Assembly (NCBI RefSeq): GCF_000002995.4
Contig: NW_025062479.1
Coordinates: forward strand, 24,482,221 to 24,546,220
Source of the DNA: Brugia malayi
Taxonomy: Eukaryota > Nematoda > Chromadorea > Rhabditida > Onchocercidae
Length of the DNA stretch: 64,000 bases
Reading direction: 5' to 3'
The notes beneath the pieces are model-generated. The model saw only the letters and a list, made by a program, of their open reading frames with translations. It did not search any database and was not told where the DNA came from. Below, in pieces: positions 36,775 through 48,900 of this stretch (position 1 is the stretch's first letter; each line of letters opens with the position of its first letter). A program made the translations under genes and the position numbers.

Positions 36775-37030
36775 TTTTATTTACAGTGCTCTCAATTTTA
36801 ATTACATTTTTACTTTATATTTTTACTTACTTACTTACTTTTGTGCATTGGAAATCTTCACATTTTAATTTTAATTTAATTATTATTTACAGTACTCTCA
36901 ATTTTAATTATATTTTTACTTACTTACTTACTTGTGCATTGGAAATTTTCACATTTTAATTTTAATTTAATTATTATTTACAGTACTCCAATTTTAATTA
37001 TATTTTTACTTACTTGCTTATTTTCCTATA
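36775..37030. repeat. Three tandem copies of a ~110-bp unit
   Basis: Each copy carries ATTTACAGT(A/G)CTC, CAATTTTAATTA(T/C)ATTTT and (ACTT)n. The first two also share GTGCATTGGAAAT. Copies begin near 36779, 36886 and 36976. Confidence 0.8.
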
Positions 37031-37569
37031 TATTATAAAACTGTTTTAATAAATTTTAAACAAAATTATTATTTTTTTTAAAAAAAAAACTAAAATGAAA
37101 AAAGAAAAATATCTATAAATTTCATTTAAAATGAAAGTTTATTGTACAAATATTTTTTTTTTTTTTTTTTTTTGGAATAAAATTTCATAAATTTGTGGTC
37201 AATTAATTAAACTGCGAAAAAAAAATTTTTTTTTTTTATTTTAAAAATTACAACAAATTTAAACTTTAAAAAAAATGAAACAATTTTACAAATACATTTT
37301 AGAAGTTATATCTCAATACATTCAATAACATATCAATAGGACATGATAGTTACTTTGACCTTGAAAAATGAATAATTTCTTGAAAGGTCATTTTTATGTA
37401 ACAAAAAAATAATATTCCAAAATATATTTTCTTCTTTCTTTTTTTTTTTTTTCTTTTAATCTCAATGTTTTCTTATTTTTACTATTTGTTTATTTTTAAT
37501 TTTGATATATTTTGTAAACAATGATCGTTTTTTTTTTTTTTTTTCAAAAAAATAACCTATTTAAATCAG

Positions 37570-37995
37570 TTTTATTCTATTGTGATATGATAAGTTGATA
37601 ACAAGTTTTGAATGATATTATACTACTATATAATACAATGAAAAGTAATAAGTGAATAGTTAATTTAAACTATTGATTTATTGTGATATGATAAGTTGAT
37701 AACAATCTTGAATGATATTACATGAATGAATAGATGATCTGAGCTATTGATTTTTTGTGATATGATAAGTTGATAACAATCTTTGAATGATATTACGTGA
37801 ATGAATAGATGATCTGAGCTATTGATTTTTTGTGATATGATAAGTTGATAACAATCTTTGAATGATATTACGTGAATGAATAGATGATCTGAGCTATTGA
37901 TTTTTTGTGATATGATAAGTGATAAGAATATTTCGAATGATATTACACTATTAAAATACAATCGAAGGTAAAAAATGAGTAAATGATCTGAGCTA
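37570..37995. repeat. ~76-bp tandem repeat, about 5 copies
   Basis: TGATATGATAAGTTGATAAC recurs near 37582, 37684, 37759 and 37836, with a variant near 37908. The middle copies, with GAATAGATGATCTGAGCTAT, are nearly identical. The minus-strand open frame across it is a repeat artefact. Confidence 0.9.
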
Positions 37996-38751
37996 TTGAT
38001 TGATTGGATAGTATAATCATTTGATATAAGAATTTTAAATTTAAAAAGTTCAAATTTTTTTTTTTTTGCTTCATTAAATTAGTAAATGAAAAAAAAAAAT
38101 TTGAAACTAAAGAAGTAATTTAATAAATATTTTATAAATGCAAATTTTGGAATTACAAAAATTTTTCAATTTATCGGACTTTTTTTTTTTTGATTTATCG
38201 AATAGAGAAGATTGCATAATTTATATTATTTAACTAGAAATTTTGATTGGTTATGAATTCTTTTTAAATTCGTTTCATTCGAAACGAATTTAAAAAAAAA
38301 ATTTCAATCAATCATTTTTTTTTTTTTTTTTTTTAATAATAATTTGAGAAATTTTAAAGAAAGATTTATTTTTCAAAAAAGTAAAAAGATACACAATTAA
38401 TTGTTTAATTTTGAAAAAAAAAAAATTTTATGATAAACAAAAATTATTTGCTTAAATTAATATATTATTTTTGTTAATGCAAATGCTTATTAAAATTTAA
38501 AAAAAAAAAATTTCTTATCTTATCAATTTAAATTTTTAATTAAAATTTGCATTAAATGCAGCAAAATTAATATTTGCATTATTCATTTTTATGTTTTTAA
38601 ATACTGTTATTTCATTTTTAATTTTATAAAATTAATTTGAAAAAATATATTTTTAGCAATTTCATTTTATTATAGATTATTATTATTATTAGCATTTATT
38701 AATAATAATACTTTCCTGAAAAAAAAAAAAAAAAAGAATTCCTGATAGTTA

Positions 38752-40456
38752 ATGGCAGCAGTACGTGATTCATTATGTAATATGGAACCGGTACAAATTC
38801 CAAGGCCACAAATTTCCGGTTTACAATTTATTCCAACCAGAGGTCGATTAGGATTTTATGCGGTTTAATTTTCTCTCTTTTTTTTTTAAAAAAAATTTTT
38901 TTTTTTTTTGAATTTCATTTTATATTTTAATTTTATGTATTATATTTTATTAATTAAATATGTATTTATATTTTATGTAAATATTTATTCAAATTTTCAC
39001 AATCATTTTTGCTAACCAACCTATTATATAAGTAATTTAATTTAATACAAAAATGTTTATTATTTATTTTTAGAAATTTAAAGCATAAAATTTATATAAA
39101 ACGAATAAATTTATATGATAACTTAAAATATGTATTTTAATTATAAGTATATTAATTTATTAAAATAATTAATCTTTATCTATTTTTAAAATTTAAATAT
39201 AAAATGAATATATTCATATGATAACTTAAAATAAGATTCCTATCATATAAGTAATTTAATTTATTACAATAAATATTCATTATCTATTTTTAAAATTTAA
39301 AAATATAAAATGAATATACTTATATGATAATTAAAGTAAGTTTTTTTTTTTTTTTTTTTTTTTAAATTCTTTTTAAAAATTTAAAAATTTTTTATAGACA
39401 ATTCGCCGTGATGGTGAAAAATATGGTGTAGGAATGAAACCAATTGGACCACGACGACCAGTCCTTTCAGAAAGTTTATTTAAAGATGATTGTAATATTT
39501 CGAAAACATCAAACATCAAAACGACTAATGAAGGTGACAAAATGGAAAATGTGAAATTGTCACCAAAACAAGTAATTATTTTCTTCAAAATTTCATTTAA
39601 ATTAGAGTTAATTAATTATAAGTTTTTAAATTGTTTATTTTTTGTTGTTTAAATTTTAACAAATTTAAATTAGAGTTAATTAATTATAGGTCATTAAATT
39701 GTTTTTTTTTTTGGTTTAAATTTTAGCAAATTTGAATTCAAAATTAGAATTAATTAATTATAAACTTTTAAATTTTTTTGTTAAATTTTAACAAACTAAA
39801 ATTTGAGTTAATTAATTATAGGTTATTAAATTGTTTTTTTTTTTGTTTAAATTTAAGCAAATTTGAATTCAAAATTGGAATTAATTAATTATAAACTTTT
39901 AAATTTTTTTGTTAAATTTTAACAAATATAAATTCAAATTAGAGTTAATTAATTATAGGTCATTAAATTGTTTTTCTTTGTTTAAATTTTAACAAATTTA
40001 AATTCAAAATTCGAGCTAATTAATTATAAGTTATTAAATTGTTTTTTTCTGTTAACTTTTAACAAATTTAAATTTAAATTAGAGTTAATTAATTATAAGT
40101 TATTAAATTGTTTTTTTTTTTTTGTTGTTAAATTATAGCAATAATTTTGATAACAAAAAAAAAAATTTTTTTTTATCAAAATCATTATTAAATCATTTAA
40201 ATAGAAGTATGATAGCTATTATCAATTACTTTATCAATATCAATTCAATTAAAAATGATAAACTGATATGATACAAATCAGTGAAATGATTAAATGATAA
40301 TAATTTTTATTAAAGGATTTGCAATCAGTAAAAACAAAATCAAATTCGATGACAAATATTTCCAAACAAACAAATTCGCCGACAAACACTTCCAAACAAT
40401 CATTTCAAGCATCAGAAAATGAAAAAATTAATTTGAATAAAGTAAATGAAAACTGA
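38752..40456 (+). CDS. Three-exon gene of unknown function, about 141 aa
   Basis: Exons 38752-38862, 39398-39571 and 40316-40456 have GT-AG boundaries and all join in phase 0 (37, 58 and 46 codons plus stop). The protein starts MAAVRDSLCNMEPV and has a basic, Gly/Pro-rich middle (GLQFIPTRGRLGFYATIRRD, GEKYGVGMKPIGPRRPVLSE). It ends in a polar Asn/Ser/Lys-rich tail containing a small internal repeat (TNISKQTNSP/TNTSKQS). No signal peptide or membrane segment is visible. I do not recognise the family. The conserved-looking middle suggests a binding peptide region and the tail looks disordered. A GATAG acceptor lies 3 bases before the ATG, so the ATG exon may be the first (trans-spliced) or may follow an unseen 5' exon. 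It lies on the same strand as the two kinases, 2.5 kb upstream of the first. Confidence 0.65.
39600..40140. repeat. Intronic ~70-80-bp tandem repeat in the 141-aa gene
   Basis: Seven or so diverged copies share TTAGAGTTAATTAATTATA, TTATTAAATTGTTTTTTT and TTTAAATTTTAACAAATTTA. The array fills most of intron 2 (39572-40315). No exon sequence is recognised inside it. Confidence 0.85.
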
Positions 40457-41424
40457 TAAACTGATAAGGAATTTTTTATGAATGATAAGGAATGATAAAT
40501 ATTTCGAGATTACTTCAATGAATTGAATTTATATTATGAAAAATGCAAAATAAAAAAAAAAAAAATTGTTCTCATTTTTTTTTTTTTGTATTTATTTGAA
40601 ATTTAATAATGCAAATTAATTGCACAATTAAAATTTAAAATTTTACATCAAATTTTGTTTTTTTTTTTTTTTTTTTTTTTTGAGAAATTTATAGTTAAAA
40701 ATTTATTTATATTGTTGATAAAAAGGAAAATATTAATTTAAATTTAATTTTTATTATTTTCCGATTAACTTTTAACTTTTTTTTTTTATTGTCAAAAAAG
40801 AATTATTTAATAAATTATTCATTTGTTGTTTCTATCTTTTTTTGAAAAATTTTGCAAAAAAAATTGTAAATTCTATATGATTGAAGTGGAATGGTTTGAT
40901 TTTATATTATTTATATTTTCATTATGAATTAATTTAATTAATTAATTTTAAAAATTTCACAACTATTTTTAAATTTCAACGAAGAAAAAAATATATATTT
41001 TTATCAATTTTATCAATTGTAAATATTAAAAAAAAGAAATGATAAATTAGTACCAATAATTTGGAGCAGTGATAATTTATCTGATAAAATAGTTAATTAA
41101 TAATAATTAATTAACAAACAAAATTAGCTATTAGACAGATAGTATGGATGACAAAAGTTAGAATTAAATTTGAACAAATTAAATTTTCTTAATATATATT
41201 AATCTAAAAGTAATACTTAAAATTGTATTTTCTTTTTTTTTTTTTTGAATAAAATTTATTTTTATTTTATTTAAAATGTTTGTATTCAGGTAGTTATTGC
41301 TATTATAAAATGATAGTTATGTATGACAAAGGTAAATTATAACAAATTGTTTTAATTTTATTTGCTATCGTTTTTTTGTTTGCATATGTTTGGATAAAGT
41401 AAATCATTTTGTTGAGTAATATTT

Positions 41425-41915
41425 GACATTAAAGCCTTATAAATAATTAGGCTTACAAGCTAAGCTCACATCTTGGCCACACAATTCAACCATTCTGCTC
41501 GATAATATTTTACAATGAAGCCTTATAAATAATTAGGCTTACAAGCCAAGATCACATCTTGGCCACACAATTCAACCATTCTGCTCGATAATATTTTACA
41601 TTGAAGGCCATATCAATAATTAGCCTTACAAGCCAAGCTGACATATTTTAGCCTACAATTCAACCATTCTGCTCGATAATATTTTACACTGAAGGCCATA
41701 TCAATAATTAGCCTTACAAGCCAAGATCACATCTTGGCCACACAATTCAACCATTCTGCTCGATAATATTTTACATTGAAGGCCATATCAATAGTTAGCC
41801 TTACAAGCCAAGCTGACATATTTTAGCCTACAATTCAACCATTCTGCTCGATAATATTTTACATTGAAGCCTAATTAGCCTTACAAGCCAAGTTGGCATT
41901 TTAGCCTACAATTCA
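41425..41915. repeat. ~87-bp tandem repeat, about 5-6 copies, two subtypes
   Basis: CATTCTGCTCGATAATATTT recurs near 41491, 41577, 41665, 41751 and 41840. Subtypes ending in ATCTTGGCCACACAATTC and ATTTTAGCCTACAATTC partly alternate. It lies between the 141-aa gene and kinase 1 and is more GC-rich than the flanks. No coding frame. Confidence 0.9.
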
Positions 41916-42611
41916 TAAGCAGTGATTTAATTATCAAGCATTTCCATGCTTATTTTTAGCTTCTTTTATTCATTGCTTAAATATAAATAAGAAAAACAAC
42001 TGCTAAGAATTTTTGATCTCTTTTATGCGTGAAAACAAAATGTCACGTGACGTTAGGTACTATCGTACGTGAAAATTGTTTATCTGTCAACTATTTTACC
42101 CTAAAAATTGATTTCAGCAAACGCTTAAAACACGTAAGAAAATACGTGTTGTTATTTACTGATATGAAAAATACTTAGCAACAATTGGTTTAACTTATAC
42201 TTTAACTTATGCAAATTTTACTTAGTAGTACTTATAAATAACTTTGCTTTACATTTACTTAATATTGTTTAATTATGAAGAATCAATGGTACGTTTGTTT
42301 TGACATGTTGAACAATTGAATTTTGATTTTAAAATTATTGCAATTTGCACAAGAAATTAAAATATCAAATTACTGATGAAATGATTAAAAGTTGCTGATT
42401 AACTTTATTAGGTAATACAATAATTAAATTGATAATTAAATATACTTAAAATAGTTGAAGCAAACCTTTGTTAATCAAAAATTTTCTGTATATTACATTA
42501 AAGTTTCTTGTTCAGCCGATATCATTATCAGCTGATATCATTATCACTTCATTATCAGTAATCAGTGATGCAAACTTTATTAATCAATCCATCATGCATT
42601 TATTTTTATTA

Positions 42612-42805
42612 TAAACAAAATTTCTAAAATAAAAATTCGCATAGTATAAAATTCTAAAATAAAAATTCGCATAGTTTAAAATTTCTAAAATAAAAATTCG
42701 CATAGTTTAAATTTCTAAAATAAAAATTCGCATAGTCTAAAATTTTAAAATGAAAATTCGCATAGTATAAAATTTCTAAAATAAAAAATTTGCACAGTCT
42801 AAGGA
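42612..42805. repeat. ~32-bp tandem repeat upstream of kinase 1
   Basis: Six copies of AAAATAAAAATTCGCATAGT plus TAAAATTTCT end about 110 bp before the kinase-1 ATG. It could lie in the promoter or 5' UTR. Confidence 0.9.
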
Positions 42806-42916
42806 AAAAATGCATAAAATTGCAGCCTTGTATAGTAACTTAAAAAAAAAAAAGTAATTTAAAAAAATTTAAAAAGCAACTTAAAAAAAAAAAAGAGTAA
42901 CCTGTGTTATAGTGTG

Positions 42917-45900
42917 ATGAGTAAGACAAATCCGCTAGCAATCCAATTACCGCCCGGAACAGTTATTGAGGGGCGCTTTTTGTTCGAAACATTATCAATG
43001 GGTCGTTATAGTACTGTATTTAAAGTTGAGGATAAATTTGATAATCGTCAAAAATATTGCATAAAGGTTTTTTCTAAAAACTTTTTCTTTCTTTTTTTTT
43101 TTTTTTTTTTTGCAAATTTATTAAAAATATAATTTGTAATATTATAATTATAATTTTTATTTGTAATTTATATTTTATAATTGTAATATTTATTTAATTT
43201 GTCTAATTTTTTGTAATATTTAATTAATAATTTGTATATAATTTGTAATATTTAAATAAATTGTATAATTTTAATATATTTATATAATTTGTATAAATTT
43301 TTGTAATATTTAATTAAATAATTTGTATATAATTTGTAATATTTAAAAAATTTGTAATATTTAATAATTTGTTATATTATTATTTAAAAAAAAAGGCCAA
43401 AAAATTTAATTTGTAATAGAGTGAAAAAAAAAAAAGCAAAAAATTTAAATATATAATTTAATGCAAATAAAATAAAACAAATTTGTTTATTGTTAAATTT
43501 ATTATGTTAAAAAAATTTTTATTAAATTTATCTATTATAGCTATAAAAATATGCAATAAATGTTAGCAAATTTTTTTGTCTTTTTTTTTTGCTATTAAAT
43601 AAGAAATAATTTTTAAAATAATGAAAAAATTTTTTGAATTTAAAATTATTTAAAATTAATTATTGTTAGATAGAATATGATCGAGGATCAAAGACTAATT
43701 ATTTACATCAAGAAATTGCTGTTTTACACAAATTGGAAACACGTGAAAATATGGCTAGATTATATTATTGTGAACGTTGTGAACCGGTAAAAATTTAATA
43801 ATTTAAATTAAAAAATAATTTGAATTTAAATTCAAAAAATTTTATTTCAAATTTGATAAGACAATTTATATTAGTAAATTAAAAAATAAAGAAGAAAGCT
43901 AGGCTATATTATTGTGAACGTTGTGAATTAAATTAAATTAAATTAAAAAATAATTTGAATTTAAATTCAAAAATTTTATTTCAAATTTGATAAGACAATT
44001 TATATTGGTAAATTAAAAATAAAGAAGAAAGCTAGGCTATATTATTGTGAACGTTGTGAATTAAATTAAATTAAAAAATAATTTGAATTTAAATTCAAAA
44101 ATTTTATTTCAAATTTGATAAGACAATTTATATTGGTAAATTAAAAATAAAGAAGAAAGCTAGGCTATATTATTGTGAACGTTGTGAATTAAATTAAATT
44201 AAATTAAAAAATAATTTGAATTTAAATTCAAAAAATCTTATTTCAAATTTGATAAGACAATTTATATTAGTAATTCAAAAAATAAAGAAGAAAGCTAGGC
44301 TATATTATTGTGAACGTTGTGAATTAAATTAAATTAAATTAAAAAATAATTTGAATTTAAATTCAAAAAATTTTATTTCAAATTTGATAAGACAATTTAT
44401 ATTGGTAAATTAAAAAATAAAGAAGAAAGCTAGGCTATATTATTGTGAACGTTGTGAATTAAATTAAATTAAATTAAAAAATAATTTGAATTTAAATTCA
44501 AAAAATTTATTTCAAATTTGATAAGACAATTTATATTGGTAAATTAAAAATAAAGAAGAAAGCTAGGCTATATTATTGTGAACGTTGTGAATTAAATTAA
44601 ATTAAATTAAAAAATAATTTGAATTTAAATTCAAAAAATTTTATTTCAAATTTGATAAGACAATTTATATTAGTAAATCAAAAAGTAAAGAAAAAGCTAG
44701 ATTGTATTATTGTGAACGTTGTGAATTAAATTGAATTAAATAAAAAATAATTTAAGTTTAAATAATTAAATTCAAAAAATTTATTTCAAATTGATAAGAC
44801 AAATTTTGTTAATAAATCAAGAAATAAAGAGAAAGCCAGGCTATATTATTGTGAACGTTGTGAATTTAATTAAAAAATAATTTAAATAATTTAAATTCAA
44901 AAAATTTTATTTCAAATTTGATAAGATAAATTTTGCTAATAAATCAAAAAAGAAAGGAGAAAGCTAGATTATATTATTGTGAACGTTATGAACTGGTAAA
45001 AATTTAATAATTTAATTTAAAATTTACTTTTAAATTTTGTAATAAATCAAAAAAAAAAAAAAGTAAAATGATGAAATAAAATAGTAAAAATTAAAAAATT
45101 TAATTAAAAATTAAAAAATTTAACTATCATAAAATATATTCAATAATATTTGCAAATAACATATTTTAAATGTAAAATGATTAATATCAATGATTAATTT
45201 TGATAAAATAACTAAAATAAATTTTTAAAAATATTTTTTTTTTTTTAATTTTTTTTTAAAAAAAATTGTATATTGTTTAGTTTTCATTTATGTTAACAAC
45301 ATTATTCGGCAAAAGTATTTGGACTTTACGGCAGAATTTACCAAATAAATTACTATCACCGGGATGTTCAGCTCGTATTGCCGTGCATACATTATATCAA
45401 ATTAAACAAATACATGAAATTGGCTATATTTTACGAGATTTAAAAATTGGTTTAATTTTATTTTATGACGAAAAGTAGTTTAAGTAATATAAGTAATAAA
45501 ATAATAAAAAAAAAATTAATTTAAAAAATTTCATTTTTTCAAAAAAAACTAATCAATAAAATGATTATTTAAATGTAAATTTAAATATAAAATGATTATC
45601 AAATCAGCCAATTCACAAAAGTTTAATCCAATTCAAATTTTTGAAATTTAAAATGCGAAAATTTTAGAAATAGTTTAATGTAGGTAAGTAATAGATTATT
45701 TTCTTCTAAAAACTAATCAATTAAATGATTATTTATATGATTGAAATTTTCAATCCAATTCAAATTTTTTTTTTTTTTTTTTGAAATTCCATTTCAAATT
45801 TTGAAATTTAAAATATGAAAATTTTAGAAATAGTTTAATATAGGTAAGTAATAGATTATTTTCTTCTAAAAACTAATCAATCAAATGATTATTCAAATAT

Positions 45901-48900
45901 AAATTTCAATATAAATAAATCGATTATTAAAATATAAATTCAAATATAAAACGATTATCAAATCAGCTATTTGATAAAGTTTTTCAATTCAATTCAAATT
46001 TTTAAATTTAAAATGCAAAAATTAAAAAAATAGCTTTATGTAGATTATATGAATCATTTTTTTTTTTCTAAAAGCTAATCAATGATATGATTATTTAACA
46101 ATTAATTAGCTATTTAATTAAACTTTTTTTCAATTGAATGCAAATTTTCGAAATTTAAAATACGAAAATTAATTTTGATTAAGAATTAAACATTGCAAAA
46201 CTCATCAACTTATCATATAAAGAAAATTAATTAATTAATTATTTTTAATTAATTAATTAATAATTAATTTATTCCAACAACTGATTGATTCTCTCAATCT
46301 AAAATAATTGTTCTAGGCGATATGCTAGTTGGATTAAGCGGTAAAGCAGCAAAAATGATCTTTTTGGTTGATTTTGGAATGTGTCGAACATATATTCGAA
46401 AGAATTTGAATGGCTCAGTGACAATTCGACCACAACGACAAAAAGTCTTTGTCCGTGGCATTTTAAGGTATTAAAAAAAAAAAAAAAATTTGAAATTTAT
46501 TTGGATAATTTTAATTAAATTAAATTGAATTAAATTAAATTATATGCCTATTATTATATATTATTAACTTTTGGTACTAAAATTATTATATATTAACTAA
46601 ATTAAAAAAAAAAAAAAAAAAAAACTAAAATTATTACTATTATTATTATATGGCATTTTAAGGTATTGAAAAAAAAAGAAAGTAACTTAAAAATTTATTT
46701 GGATAATTTTAATTAAATTAAATTATATGCCTATTATTATATATTATTAACTTTTTGTACTAAAATTATTATATATTAACTAAATTAAAAAAAAAAAAAC
46801 TAAATTATTATTATTATATGTTATTAACTTTTGATTTTTTGTAAAATTATAATTAATGAGAAAAGCAAAATTATTAATTCACATTGATTTTATTAGAAAT
46901 ATATGAAAAAAAAAGTAGCAAAATGCAAAATTGTTTATTCACTTATTTTTTTTTTTTTTGTCTGTGGCATTTTAAGGTATTAAAAAAAAAAGAGAAAGTA
47001 ATTTGAAAATTTATTTGGATAATTTTAATTAAATTAGATTAAATTAAATTATATGCTATTTTATTAACTTTTTGATATGTAATTGAAAATTATTAAACAA
47101 ATTTATTTTCTAATATTTGTCAAATGAAAAGCAAAATTATTAATTTACATTAATTTTATTTGAAATATATGAAAAAAGTAATAAAGTGCCATTGTTTATT
47201 TGTTTATTTTAATTATTGTTTATAAATTTAAATTAGTTATTTATTAAATGTAGCTAAGAAGTTTGTTTACAATTATTTCATACATTTTCAAAAATAATAG
47301 TTAAATTCAGGTATTGCTCACCACGTATTCATAAACGACAAGATGTATGCCGAGCAGATGACCTCTGGTCACTTGCTTACATTCTTGTTGATTTAACTAC
47401 TGGACTTCCATGGCGTGATATTAAAGTAAAATCATAAATAATTTTAAATAAACAATTATTTGTTTGTTTGTTTGCTTTTTTTTTAAAAAAATTAAAGATA
47501 TTAATCGAATAATTTTTAGGGTTATTTAAGGTTAAATTTATTTCGTATATATTAGGGAAAAAATCAATCATCAATCAGTCAATCAATCAATTAATCGATG
47601 CGTTATTTCAAATAAACAATTATTTGCTATTTTTTTTTTTTTTTTTTTAAATCAAACATATTAATTGAATAATTTTTTAGAATTATTTAAAGTTGAATTT
47701 ATTTCGTATACATTAGGAAAAAAAATTAATCTGTTAATTATTTAATTAATTAATCGATGCGTTATTTCAAATAAACAATTATTTATTGTTTTCTTTTAAA
47801 TTAAGGATATTAATTGAATAATTTTTTAGTGTTATTATTTAAGATTAAATTTATTTCTTATATATTAAGGAAAAAAAATCAAATCAATCAATTAATCAAT
47901 TAATCGATGCGTTATTTTAAATAAACAATTATTTGCTTTTTTTTTTTTTTTTTTTTAAATCAAACATATTAATTGAATAATTTTTAGAATTATTTAAAGT
48001 TGAATTTATTTCGTATACATTAGGAAAAAAAATTAATCTGTTAATTATTTAATTAATTAATCGATGCGTTATTTCAAATAAACAATTATTTATTGTTTCT
48101 TTTAAATTAAAGATATTAATTGAATAATTTTTAGTGTTATTATTTAAGATTAAATTTATTTCTTATATATTAAGGAAAAAAAAATCAAATCAATCAATTA
48201 ATCAATTAATCGATGCGTTATTTTAATAAACAATTATTTGCTATTTTTTTTTTTTTTTTTAAATCAACATATAATTGAATAATTTTTTAGATTATTTAAA
48301 GTTGAATTTATTTCGTATACATTAGGAAAAAATTAATCTGTTAATTATTTAATTAATTAATCGATGCGTTATTTCAAATAAACAATTATTTATTGTTTTC
48401 TTTTAAATTAAGGATATTAATTGAATAATTTTTTAGTGTTATTATTTAAGATTAAATTTATTTCTTATATATTAAGGAAAAAAAATCAAATCAATCAATT
48501 AATCAATTAATCGATGCGTTATTTTAAATAAACAATTATTTGCTTTTTTTTTTTCTTTAAATTGAAGATATTAATCAAACAATTATTTAGGCTTATTTAA
48601 GGTTGAATTTATTTCTTATAATTAGGGAAAAATCAATCAATCAATCAATTTTGATCAGTTTTTTTGATCACTGTAAAGAATTAGTGTTTGCAGTTAGAAA
48701 AACCAGTCGCAAAGGAAAAAGAAACAATTAGCGATGCAAAATTATTTAAAGATTGCCCGGAAGAATGGATTGAAATAATGCAACATATTCGATCATTAAA
48801 CTATGAAACACGTCCCAATTATAAATTAATCTATAATCAATTGCAGAAAACATTGATTCGATTACAGGTTTCTTATTCAGATCCATGGGATTGGGATCTT

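Noticed and set aside
42914..42916. GTG codon as a start for kinase 1
   Set aside because: A eukaryotic nuclear gene should use ATG; the adjacent ATG at 42917 gives the same protein minus one residue.
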